A DNA stretch of 64,000 nucleotides from Streptococcus cuniculi (GTDB lineage Bacteria > Bacillota > Bacilli > Lactobacillales > Streptococcaceae), in assembly GCF_004570575.1 (NCBI RefSeq), contig NZ_SPPD01000003.1, positions 124,001 through 188,000 on the forward strand, given 5' to 3'. Made by a program: the position numbers and the translations under genes. Under the pieces are notes generated by a model. It made no database searches, was not told the DNA's origin, and was given only the letters and a program-made list of their open reading frames with translations. Positions 38,879-47,555 of the stretch are shown here, piece by piece (position 1 is the first letter of the stretch; every line of letters begins with the position of its first letter).

Positions 38879-39607
38879 TTACCCGAATACCTGTTCATTT
38901 TCTCTGGAATCATAGATCGCTTTAAAAATATAAAAATCAGAAGGGGTCGTTATTTTAATATTCTCTGCTCCCCCCATTACCGTATATAATGGCATCCCAT
39001 AATGCCGTACTAAGGTTGCAGAATCTGTCATATTCAGCAGATGATCCTGCTGGGCCTGTAGATGTAATTGGAAAATATCTTTAAAGAAGAATGTCTGAGG
39101 AGCTACAGCTGTTTGGCAGCTATCCCGATCGACGACATTTGTAATGGAGTTATGTTCATCAACCTGTATCACGGTTTCAATAACAGGCTTAACCGTAACA
39201 GTTGCGCCATATTTCCGAACACTTTCGACATTCTTGCTAATAATATCCGCATCAATAAGGGGACGTACTCCGTCATGGATTAAGACAATATCATCGTCGC
39301 TGGTGACTAATTTCTGAACAGCCTCTAAACCATTAAAGATAGACAATTGCCCCGTGCTACCACCTGATACAATCTCCCTCACCTTTGATATGCGAAATTT
39401 CGTCAACAAACTTCTTAAATAATCATGCCAGCCCTCTACACAGACAACCACAATATGATCAATCTTCGGATGATTTTCAAAATGTTCAATTGTATGAATA
39501 ATAATCGGTTTGCCGTGTAGCTCCAAAAATTGCTTGGGCTTCGTTGTTAACTTCATTCTTGTACCGGTTCCACCGGCAAATATAACGACTGAATTACTTC
39601 CACTCAT
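38879..39607 (-). CDS. IspD/TarI-family cytidylyltransferase
   Basis: A 242-residue CTP transferase of the IspD/TarI family: FAGGTGTRMKLTTKPKQFLELHGKP at the N-terminus binds CTP, and LIHDGVRPLI and ITTPSDFYIFKAIY are typical. Within a polysaccharide operon it more likely makes a CDP-alditol such as CDP-ribitol than the isoprenoid intermediate. It overlaps the Wzy gene by 14 bases and is followed by an SDR. Confidence 0.85.
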   Translation of the reverse strand: MSGSNSVVIFAGGTGTRMKLTTKPKQFLELHGKPIIIHTIEHFENHPKIDHIVVVCVEGWHDYLRSLLTKFRISKVREIVSGGSTGQLSIFNGLEAVQKLVTSDDDIVLIHDGVRPLIDADIISKNVESVRKYGATVTVKPVIETVIQVDEHNSITNVVDRDSCQTAVAPQTFFFKDIFQLHLQAQQDHLLNMTDSATLVRHYGMPLYTVMGGAENIKITTPSDFYIFKAIYDSRENEQVFG

Positions 39608-40904
39608 GTAGCTTCTCCTTCATCATTCTTCTGTTACGAATATACCAATATAAAATAAGAACCCAACCGATTTCATATACAAGTCCTAAGTGCATACGAG
39701 CAAAAAACTGTTCAGCAATTGTGAAGTAAGCTAGCGGATACACTGTCAAAGAGTAGAAAATCCAAGAAAAACTGTACTTCTGTTTTTGGGTTAAACCGTA
39801 AAGAGTTTCAAACGTAATGCCCATTACAAAAGGAAAAATTAAGACACCAACATAGGCAAAATCATCTACAAAAGGCCTCATAGCAGAATAGATATTGGAA
39901 TGATAGAAAGCGCCTGTACTCGATGTATACGTGATATATTCAGAAAATGATGCTCCCTTATGGACAAATTGAACAAACCCCAAACGTCCTAGAATCCCCA
40001 AAAACGACTTAAATGTAGTAGCACCCCAGTGAAGATGATTAGGAATAAATTTTTCAATATAAAGATTGAAATTATACAAACCTGACCCACCGTAGAGACT
40101 GATAGCACGTCCAAAATCTGACTTATAGCCCTTTAATTTTCCAAAAAGATAAAATATGCCAACGGTGATTAATAGATATAAGGCCAATCTTAACAGTGGT
40201 TTAAAATGAGCACGGGTGATTTTTCCCTTACTAGTCGCTGTAAAAAATAAGATCCAAAGAACAGCACAGTAGATGAAGAAACGCAGGAGGATATTTCGAT
40301 CCGTTGAAATAACAGCCATGAGTAAAAATAGCATGATGATCACCCCGTGCGTCCACTGATGTTTTCTCGTTTTTACCACGTAGGTATCTAATAAGAATTG
40401 GAAAAAACTAATATTTGCAATGGCTGTCAATAGTTTCACTAATTGGTTCACGATAAAGGTATTGGAACCATTATGTTCAACGTTTCGATCATAGATTTGC
40501 CGTAACATAAAGCTGACATCCGTTGATAACTCAATCCCTCTAAAAATAAGAAGAATATAAGCAATCATGGCGATGATAGCCAGACCAAACAAGACCTTAC
40601 TAGGCTCAGCTAGAATAGATAAATCCTCCGTGGAATGAGTCGATAGAGGTCTAGGAGACTTCTTTCTGAAAGGAAGATAATCAATCAGGAGAGTTCCGAG
40701 ATAAAAGGAGCCGATAGCTGTGAGCGTATACACCATAAAACGATCGCTCAGGACCACATCCCAATTTCTCTGGTTGAACATAATAATGCTTGAAGCTAGT
40801 ACAAACGATAATAGAAATAGAATGGTTGGCCTTATCAAACTTCTCCAGCGATAGAAATCAAGCCCCAGTAAGGCGAAAGAAACAATCAATAATAAATAAA
40901 TCAT
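39594..40904 (-). CDS. Wzy-like oligosaccharide repeat-unit polymerase
   Basis: A 436-residue polytopic protein with about 10-12 membrane segments, a large loop near residues 255-340 and an end rich in W, Y and F. Primary sequence is variable in this family, so the call rests on topology, length and position between glycosyltransferases and flippase. It would join repeat units outside the membrane. Confidence 0.8.
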   Translation of the reverse strand: MIYLLLIVSFALLGLDFYRWRSLIRPTILFLLSFVLASSIIMFNQRNWDVVLSDRFMVYTLTAIGSFYLGTLLIDYLPFRKKSPRPLSTHSTEDLSILAEPSKVLFGLAIIAMIAYILLIFRGIELSTDVSFMLRQIYDRNVEHNGSNTFIVNQLVKLLTAIANISFFQFLLDTYVVKTRKHQWTHGVIIMLFLLMAVISTDRNILLRFFIYCAVLWILFFTATSKGKITRAHFKPLLRLALYLLITVGIFYLFGKLKGYKSDFGRAISLYGGSGLYNFNLYIEKFIPNHLHWGATTFKSFLGILGRLGFVQFVHKGASFSEYITYTSSTGAFYHSNIYSAMRPFVDDFAYVGVLIFPFVMGITFETLYGLTQKQKYSFSWIFYSLTVYPLAYFTIAEQFFARMHLGLVYEIGWVLILYWYIRNRRMMKEKLHEWK

Positions 40905-40945
40905 AATTCTCCTTCAGTATAGTATGTTCGTCACGTATTTCTGAC

Positions 40946-41866
40946 CTAAATCAGATTCAACAGAATTTTCGCTCTAATCGCCCACTTAGACTCATTCGAT
41001 AAGGAAAATAGATGACTATGTCGTATCAAGGCCATTTTTGCCGAAAAGTTCCTCTGATAGCCACTGACGATTTTTAAGTCAGATAGGGTCCCCTCCCCTA
41101 TCCTATCACTAAATTTTTCAACTATTTCCTTGGCTAATAGACTTCTGCCATTTCTTTTTGACTTATCGCGGAACTTTTTGTACCAGTTCACATAGATATT
41201 TTCTTTTCTAACACCTACAACATTATGTTCATGTTGACGATAATAGATGTAGGAACTTGTATCATAGATGATATCCCCAACGGTACTAGCTACCATAGCC
41301 ACCCAGACATCATGAATCCGAACCTTGAGTACATCACGAGACGGTCTATTTTTGGGCTGGTGGAGAATCTCTTGGAGTTCCCGATTCCATACCATGGTGC
41401 ATCCTGTTACTGGATTATCATTTAAAATTTGAAGGCTGCTGGTATTGATCGGCTGTGCATGGCGTAGACCAATCGGTTCTAAATCTTTCCTTACCAAGGT
41501 TTGATTGGAGCAATACAAGGTTGGCTTAGGAGTGTTTCCAATACTCTCCACTGCTTCCAGCAACTTATTCGGTAGCCACACATCATCCTGATCACAAAAG
41601 GCATAATAATCATATTCCGTTCCTGCTTGATAGAGAGTTTCCATAAAGCTATTGCCAACTCCAAGATTCTGTCCTTCATTCTCTATCACAGCAAGGTGCT
41701 CCTTGTAGGATGCTAGTATCTCCGGCGTCCTATCTTGAGAACCGTCATCTCGCACAAAAATCCTGATTTCAACGCCCTCTTGTTGCACCAAACTTTCAAT
41801 CTGCTCTCGTAAGTAGTTTTCGCCATTATACGTACTCATTATGACTGCTACTCTTTTTCTTGCCAT
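40946..41866 (-). CDS. GT2 glycosyltransferase (rhamnosyltransferase-like)
   Basis: A 306-residue family 2 transferase starting VAVIMSTYNGENYLREQIESL. It has VRDDGSQDRTPE and the YAFCDQDDVWLPNKL motif typical of RgpB/rhamnosyltransferase-like enzymes. No membrane segments are evident. The ATG at 41866 follows GGAGAGAAG; an in-frame ATG at 41878 is weaker. The start overlaps the LicD gene end. Donor and linkage cannot be read from sequence. Confidence 0.85.
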   Translation of the reverse strand: MARKRVAVIMSTYNGENYLREQIESLVQQEGVEIRIFVRDDGSQDRTPEILASYKEHLAVIENEGQNLGVGNSFMETLYQAGTEYDYYAFCDQDDVWLPNKLLEAVESIGNTPKPTLYCSNQTLVRKDLEPIGLRHAQPINTSSLQILNDNPVTGCTMVWNRELQEILHQPKNRPSRDVLKVRIHDVWVAMVASTVGDIIYDTSSYIYYRQHEHNVVGVRKENIYVNWYKKFRDKSKRNGRSLLAKEIVEKFSDRIGEGTLSDLKIVSGYQRNFSAKMALIRHSHLFSLSNESKWAIRAKILLNLI

Positions 41867-42681
41867 TCTTCTCTCCAATAAAATGTAGCACTATGATGTG
41901 AAACCCTCTTTTCCTTAGATGGTAACGTCATATAATCACCATAGTGTTTTGTTAGATATGCATCGTATTCTGCGATACTATCAAACTCATATTCCTCAAA
42001 ATTCACAGAAGTATAGTTTTTAAAAGTAGATGTTGGCATAATCTCTTTTTCACGATATACACCGCTGATACAAGCTGCAAACTCGGAGGTTTCAAAATCA
42101 TACTGCTGACACAGTCGATCAACTTCTTTGTACAGTTTTTCTTTGTTGATAAAACGGCTCATTAAAAATAAACCAAAACGTACTGGTTCAACCAACCATG
42201 AGCGTGTTTTACTTCTAAAATAGGTTTTCCATTTTGCTGCAACAAGTAACTCTCGTTTCAAACGACTGTTATTGAAACGCTTGAGAGCTTCATTTTTATC
42301 AGCTCCTAGACCATCAATCGGAAAAATATCAATCGTAACCCCTATCTGGTGATCCAAGTCTTTTGTCTCATCAATAATCTGAGTGCTTCTATCACTTAAT
42401 CGACTAAATAAATCAAAATAATGATCCGTATACTTCAAAGACAAGCAATCAAACCCACAATCATGATCATGGCAGTAGTCTATAAATTTTTCGTAGTCAG
42501 GACGGGGCATCATCAGATCGATATCATCATCCCACGGGATAAAACCGCCATGACGAATTGCTCCCAGTAGTGTACCACCCCCTAATGAATAGCGAAAAGA
42601 ATGTGCTTTACAAATCTTATCAAATTCGATTAGTAGGTCAAGAGCGACTCTCTGGACTTCCTGTAACTCTAGTTCTTCCAT
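41848..42681 (-). CDS. LicD-family phosphotransferase
   Basis: A 277-residue LicD/fukutin-family protein. GGTLLGAIRHGGFIPWDDDIDLMMPR (about 35-60) contains the DDDID metal motif. LicD proteins move phosphocholine or other CDP-linked groups onto glycans; the human relatives FKTN and FKRP use CDP-ribitol. Since the operon also encodes an IspD/TarI-like enzyme, a CDP-alditol is the likely donor. No choline uptake or kinase genes (licA, licB, licC) are nearby. Confidence 0.9.
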   Translation of the reverse strand: MEELELQEVQRVALDLLIEFDKICKAHSFRYSLGGGTLLGAIRHGGFIPWDDDIDLMMPRPDYEKFIDYCHDHDCGFDCLSLKYTDHYFDLFSRLSDRSTQIIDETKDLDHQIGVTIDIFPIDGLGADKNEALKRFNNSRLKRELLVAAKWKTYFRSKTRSWLVEPVRFGLFLMSRFINKEKLYKEVDRLCQQYDFETSEFAACISGVYREKEIMPTSTFKNYTSVNFEEYEFDSIAEYDAYLTKHYGDYMTLPSKEKRVSHHSATFYWREEWQEKE

Positions 42682-42781
42682 TAGTATTGATACCTTCTTA
42701 TATTCTTTACTAGTTGGTCATCTCCAACTTTACATCTCATTTATTCTCTTACTTATAGCCTTCCTATCTTACTCTGCTCTA

Positions 42782-43633
42782 TCATTCTGATAATTCCTTT
42801 TTATTACGTAATAACTGCGTGAAAATCAGAAAGCGAATTTTATGAGGTACTAGAGCTACTATTGACTGAATACCCACCGTTTTATAGTAATCAAATCGGC
42901 TAATAAATCCTGTTTCTAAAATCTTTTTGCGACCAGCACGGTATTTTTTCAAATAGGAAAGGCCTCCCCGTCTTTCAATCATGCCAGCACCTGTTCGGAC
43001 ATCCACTAGATAATCATCTATATTCATGCCCTTAGCGCCAGAGAGAAACATTCTAACCCACAACATATCATCTTCCATTAAGGGGGCATCTTCATAATTT
43101 CCTGCTTTTACTACACTGCTCTTTTTAAACATAACAGTCATGTGATTAAAGGCACTTCGGCTTTTCTGGTAGTTGACAATATCATCATGTAAGAGCGGAA
43201 CCTTACGCACTGCAGTAGGGTGCTGTGGGTCTATATCAAATTCCAAAATATGACTGCCGCAAATATCCAGTGTTGGATCTTGCTCAAAACAAACCAGTTG
43301 CCTCTCAAATCGGTCTGTCCGCGCAATATCATCAGTATCCATTCGTGCAACCAGTTCATAGCTACAATGTAGCATTCCTTCTCGCAATGCCAAGCCTAGG
43401 CCGACATTCTGCTCCAGAGGCACTCGCTTGATTAAGTCTGGATATCGTTCTTGATAGGAATCCAATACTTGATAGAGCTCCTGAGAAAGTGGACCATCCT
43501 CAACAATGACCCACTCTGATGCCGGCCTTGTTTGACTTACTAAACTTTCAAGACACTCCTGCAAGTATAGAGGGTTTTCTTTGACATATAACGAGAGTAA
43601 GACACTAAACTTTTTATCTACTTCCCCTATCAT
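42782..43633 (-). CDS. GT2 glycosyltransferase
   Basis: A 283-residue family 2 glycosyltransferase: FSVLLSLYVKENPLYLQECLESL, EWVIVEDGPL and VARMDTDDIARTDRFERQL (DxD motif near residue 98). It lacks clear membrane helices. It overlaps the aminotransferase gene by 4 bases and is one of two ordinary glycosyltransferases in the operon. Specificity is unknown. Confidence 0.87.
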   Translation of the reverse strand: MIGEVDKKFSVLLSLYVKENPLYLQECLESLVSQTRPASEWVIVEDGPLSQELYQVLDSYQERYPDLIKRVPLEQNVGLGLALREGMLHCSYELVARMDTDDIARTDRFERQLVCFEQDPTLDICGSHILEFDIDPQHPTAVRKVPLLHDDIVNYQKSRSAFNHMTVMFKKSSVVKAGNYEDAPLMEDDMLWVRMFLSGAKGMNIDDYLVDVRTGAGMIERRGGLSYLKKYRAGRKKILETGFISRFDYYKTVGIQSIVALVPHKIRFLIFTQLLRNKKELSE

Positions 43634-44850
43634 ACGCTTCCTTTCGCACTCGCTACAATCTCTGTTAGCTTGTCTGTAATATAGGTCACATCCTCATCGC
43701 TTAGTTGGGTATGAAGAGGTAGGGTGAGGGTCCGTTCAAAATAATGGTAAGCATTTGGGTAATCTTGGATGTCAAACCCCATGTTGGCATAAGCTGTCAA
43801 AAGGGGCAGAGGTTTATAGTGGACATTGCAAGCAATGCCAGCTTCTGCCATTTTCTCAATGATTTGATTCCGTTCTGCTAACGTAACTCCCTCAATATGC
43901 GTAATATACAAGTGCATAGAAGAGACATAGTCTGAATGGATATGCTGGAGGGGCTGAATCCTTGTTCCTTCAAATGCCTGATTGTAGGCTGCCACAATTT
44001 CTGCCCGACGCTCCAACAATCCCGCATAGCGTCTCAACTGAACAAGACCAATCGATGCCATAATATCCGTCATATTGCATTTGAAACCCGGAATCACAAT
44101 GTCGTACTCCCAAGCTCCCAGCTGGGTTTTAGCCAAGGCGTCCTTGGTTTGCCCATGGAGAGAGAAGATTTGAAATTGACGATACAGCTCCTCATCATCT
44201 ACCTTTGGATGAGATGCCCAAGTGACTGCTCCACCTTCTGCCGTTGTCAAATTTTTAACTGCATGGAAAGAGAAGGCAGTAAAGTCTGCAACACTGCCAA
44301 TTTTTCTGCCCTTATAAGAAGCTCCAAAAGCGTGGGCGCTGTCTGACAATACAACAATCCGTCCATAGGCTTCTTGTAAGGGGGTTGCCGCTACAAATCT
44401 TGAACGCTGGCTCTCTACAATCTCATAAATTCGGTCATAATCACAAGGGATTCCCGCTAACTCAACCGGAATGATGACCTTCGTGTGAGCTGTAATGGCT
44501 TTTTCCACCGCATCATAATCCATTTCAAAACGGTCCGCTTGAATGTCTACAATCACCGGCCGTGCACCGACATGCTCAATCACACTGCAGGATGCCGTAT
44601 AGGTCATGGCTGGAACGATCACTTCATCGCCAGGCCCCACTCCTAGTACCCGCAAGACAAGTTCCAAGCCCGCAGTCGCTGAATTGAGACAGACTGTCTT
44701 ATTGGTTTGGGTATAGGCTGATAACTCTTGTTCAAATCGTTTGGTTTTCGGTCCAGTTGTAATCCAACCTGAACGTAGGCTATCGGCCACCTCTGCTATT
44801 TCTTCCTCTGTAATATCAGGAGGAGAAAAGGGGATATTTTTCTTTTTCAT
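43630..44850 (-). CDS. DegT/DnrJ/EryC1-family sugar aminotransferase
   Basis: A 406-residue PLP enzyme with the PLP lysine in FSFHAVKNLTTAEGG (K199 from the chosen start). It would aminate the 4-keto group formed by the dehydratase encoded two genes upstream, giving a UDP-4-amino-4,6-dideoxy-HexNAc (PglE-like role). The ATG at 44850, 8 bases after the sugar-transferase stop, is chosen over 44910, which would overlap that gene and add a non-conserved tail. Confidence 0.9.
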   Translation of the reverse strand: MKKKNIPFSPPDITEEEIAEVADSLRSGWITTGPKTKRFEQELSAYTQTNKTVCLNSATAGLELVLRVLGVGPGDEVIVPAMTYTASCSVIEHVGARPVIVDIQADRFEMDYDAVEKAITAHTKVIIPVELAGIPCDYDRIYEIVESQRSRFVAATPLQEAYGRIVVLSDSAHAFGASYKGRKIGSVADFTAFSFHAVKNLTTAEGGAVTWASHPKVDDEELYRQFQIFSLHGQTKDALAKTQLGAWEYDIVIPGFKCNMTDIMASIGLVQLRRYAGLLERRAEIVAAYNQAFEGTRIQPLQHIHSDYVSSMHLYITHIEGVTLAERNQIIEKMAEAGIACNVHYKPLPLLTAYANMGFDIQDYPNAYHYFERTLTLPLHTQLSDEDVTYITDKLTEIVASAKGSV

Positions 44851-44858
44851 TGCTTCTC

Positions 44859-45548
44859 TCACTTTACTACTTTGATAACTGTCTGAACCATAATCCGAAG
44901 ATCGTTCCAAAATGAAAAGGTCCGAATGTACTCTAAGTTATACCTCATCTTGTCGGGCAACACTTTCTGAAGATAGGCCTCATCTGCAGTCATCCCAAGA
45001 CTAGTGTAGTGCTCCATGAGCATATCTTCGTCTTTATAAGCGATACTGGCAGGAGAGGTAATGCCGGCTGGCAAGAGCAAAGTCGCTTTCATCTCCTCCG
45101 TGTAACAGTTGGTATATCTTTCAACTTCTGGCCTTACACCGACAAAGCTCATATCGCCTGCCAACACATTAAAGAGTTGGGGAATTTCATCTAGGCGATA
45201 CTTCCGAATCAAGCTACCGACTCGTGTAATACGGCTGTCATTTCCGACCGTTACTAAACTACCTTTTTTATCGGCATCTGCAACCATTGTTCGAAATTTA
45301 TAAATCTTAAATTTCCTGCCATACTGCGTAATCCGCTCTTGGCGATAAAAGACAGAACCTGGACTATCTAATCGTATCCAAATGACAAAAAACAATAATA
45401 GGGGGGAAAAGAATATAATCAAAAGAAGCGCCAATACCCTATCAAATACACATTTGCAAGCGAGATCTACTTTTTTACTTGCAAGAATCGTACGATAGGG
45501 TGTCAGTGCAGCCGTCCCCTCCTTCTCCTTCAACCTCTCAGTGTTCAT
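44859..45548 (-). CDS. Initiating undecaprenyl-phosphate sugar phosphotransferase
   Basis: A 229-residue bacterial sugar transferase (PglC/WcaJ catalytic domain) with one N-terminal hydrophobic hairpin (about 38-58). SPGSVFYRQERITQYGRKFKIYKFRTM and IRKYRLDEIPQLFNVLAGDMSFVGVRPE are characteristic. It starts the repeat unit by moving a sugar-1-phosphate to undecaprenyl phosphate. Sitting between dehydratase and aminotransferase, it may use their amino-deoxy sugar. Confidence 0.92.
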   Translation of the reverse strand: MNTERLKEKEGTAALTPYRTILASKKVDLACKCVFDRVLALLLIIFFSPLLLFFVIWIRLDSPGSVFYRQERITQYGRKFKIYKFRTMVADADKKGSLVTVGNDSRITRVGSLIRKYRLDEIPQLFNVLAGDMSFVGVRPEVERYTNCYTEEMKATLLLPAGITSPASIAYKDEDMLMEHYTSLGMTADEAYLQKVLPDKMRYNLEYIRTFSFWNDLRIMVQTVIKVVK

Positions 45549-45550
45549 CC

Positions 45551-47356
45551 TTACTCCTGTTTTGCAAATTCTAGCAACCTATCTTTTAGTTTTTCGAAAT
45601 CCTCGTCTAATAGGCTGCTAATAAATTCTTCAATTTCCTCTGGTTGTTTATAGGTAACACGTCCTACAAAAATCTTCTCATAAATCTGATCGGATGTGCG
45701 TTCTTTCGTTGCTAGAAGCTCTTCATATAACTTTTCTCCCGGTCGAATCCCACTCTCCACAATCCCGATTTCTTCTTCTGAATAGCCACTAAGGGAAATA
45801 ATTTTTTTAGCAAGATCCAGAATTTTGACAGGCTCGCCCATGTCTAAAATGAAAATCTCGCCCCCATTCATCAAGGCACCCGCCTGAATTACCAAGCGAC
45901 TAGCTTCTGGAATGGTCATGAAAAAGCGGGTCATGCGGAAATCCGTCACGGTTACTGGACCGCCCTTGGCGATTTGCTCCTTAAATAGCGGAACCACACT
46001 GCCACGACTTCCCAAAACATTTCCAAAACGAACAGCCGCAAAACGGGTCTTCCCCGATTCGTTGAGACTGGTCACAATCATTTCTGCCACCCGTTTAGTT
46101 GCCCCCATAATATTCGGAGGATTTACAGCCTTATCGGTTGAAATCATAACAAATTTTTCGACGCCATATTCCTTGGCTGCTTCTGCCACATTCTTGGTCC
46201 CGAAAATATTATTTTTGACTGCTTCTGTTGGATTGTACTCCATTAACGGCACATGCTTATGGGCTGCTGCATGGTAAACACGATCCGGATGATACTGAGC
46301 CATGATTTGGAAAATTCGCTCCCTATCTTGAATATCAGCAATGATTGGAATAATCTCAATATTGTTGCGATAACTCATTGACAATTCTTTGTGAATCAGA
46401 TAGATAGAATTTTCTCCGTGACCTAGAAGCAACATTCTAGCAGGTGAGAAACGAATCAGTTGCCGACAGAGCTCTGAACCAATGGAACCTCCAGCACCCG
46501 TTACCAAAATCGTTTTCCCTTGGATATTAGAGTAAAGACTGGATTGATCCAGTTCCACTTCTTGCCGACCAAGTAAATCAACAATATCAATTTCCCGTAA
46601 TTTGCTGACACTCACTTGACCAGATAAAATATCTTCCTGTTTCGGAATCGAATAGACTTTCACCCTTGTTTTTTTACAAATATCATAGACGCGGGCGTAT
46701 TCTTCTAAATTGAGAGACGGAATGGCAATCACGATTTGATCAATTTCATAATTTTTGACAATCTCAGGAATCTGCTCCTCTGAACCTAGTACGCGCACAC
46801 CGTGTAAGAGGGTTTGCCACTTGACGGGATCCTTGTCAACAATTCCGATAACATCAATATCTTTGAATGAGCGCATGGCTGTTTTTAAGAATAAATCAGC
46901 CCCCTGTCCTGCTCCAACTACCAATGTTCGTTTCGCCTTGATAGACTTAGCTCCCCCCATTAAATCAACGTCCTTCAACTCATAGGTCATCCGCCAAATC
47001 AAGCGCGATGCACCAATGAGTAATAGGGAGAAAATGTAGCTTAGTAAAATGAAGCGATAACTAAATACGATTCTCTGACTAAAAATGACAATCACTGAGA
47101 TCGTATAACTAATCAGAAGATTTTTGGTCATTTGCCAAAGGGCAATATAATCTGTAAACCGATTTAAGATAGAGTAAACATGTGTCGCATAGCCACATAT
47201 CAGATAGACCAACCAAATCGCAGTCAAGAATACCAACATGCGTTGCAAGGATAGGTCAATGTAATTCTCTAAGAAAAACTGAGTGATAAAGCCGCTCGCA
47301 TAGATAATGAGGGCATCTACCACAATTAAAATAAAACGTTTTTGACCACGTGTCAA
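45551..47356 (-). CDS. Membrane-bound UDP-HexNAc 4,6-dehydratase (CapD/PglF/WbpM type)
   Basis: A 601-residue protein. Four membrane helices (about 8-118) precede a Rossmann domain (VVGAGQGADLFL, about 146-157) and a catalytic SDR domain (TGAGGSIG, 286-293). The active site reads STDKA (406-410) with M417xxxK421, where Met replaces the usual Tyr, the hallmark of this 4,6-dehydratase family. It forms the 4-keto-6-deoxy sugar nucleotide for the aminotransferase. It starts with TTG at 47356 after AGGGGG. Confidence 0.93.
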   Translation of the reverse strand: MTRGQKRFILIVVDALIIYASGFITQFFLENYIDLSLQRMLVFLTAIWLVYLICGYATHVYSILNRFTDYIALWQMTKNLLISYTISVIVIFSQRIVFSYRFILLSYIFSLLLIGASRLIWRMTYELKDVDLMGGAKSIKAKRTLVVGAGQGADLFLKTAMRSFKDIDVIGIVDKDPVKWQTLLHGVRVLGSEEQIPEIVKNYEIDQIVIAIPSLNLEEYARVYDICKKTRVKVYSIPKQEDILSGQVSVSKLREIDIVDLLGRQEVELDQSSLYSNIQGKTILVTGAGGSIGSELCRQLIRFSPARMLLLGHGENSIYLIHKELSMSYRNNIEIIPIIADIQDRERIFQIMAQYHPDRVYHAAAHKHVPLMEYNPTEAVKNNIFGTKNVAEAAKEYGVEKFVMISTDKAVNPPNIMGATKRVAEMIVTSLNESGKTRFAAVRFGNVLGSRGSVVPLFKEQIAKGGPVTVTDFRMTRFFMTIPEASRLVIQAGALMNGGEIFILDMGEPVKILDLAKKIISLSGYSEEEIGIVESGIRPGEKLYEELLATKERTSDQIYEKIFVGRVTYKQPEEIEEFISSLLDEDFEKLKDRLLEFAKQE

Positions 47357-47446
47357 TTTATATTCCCCCTCTTACAGTCCGAGGTTCTCTTACAAGTTCC
47401 TCCTAGGTTCCTTGAAAAACAAGGATAAGCCCCTGTAAAATTCAAT

Positions 47447-47482
47447 GAATGACGTTCAAAAACGATTTCTTGAACATCATTC
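47447..47482. repeat. Inverted repeat between LCP and dehydratase genes
   Basis: GAATGACGTTCAA / TTGAACATCATTC: 13-base arms with one mismatch around a 10-base loop. No T-run follows on the minus strand, so an operator, RNA-processing site or partial terminator are all possible. Confidence 0.5.
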
Positions 47483-47555
47483 ACTTTTCTTTCTGTGATA
47501 ATTCTTACCAGTTAGGACAGCAACCTTATCCAAGAGATAGGCTAGCTGATAGCTC

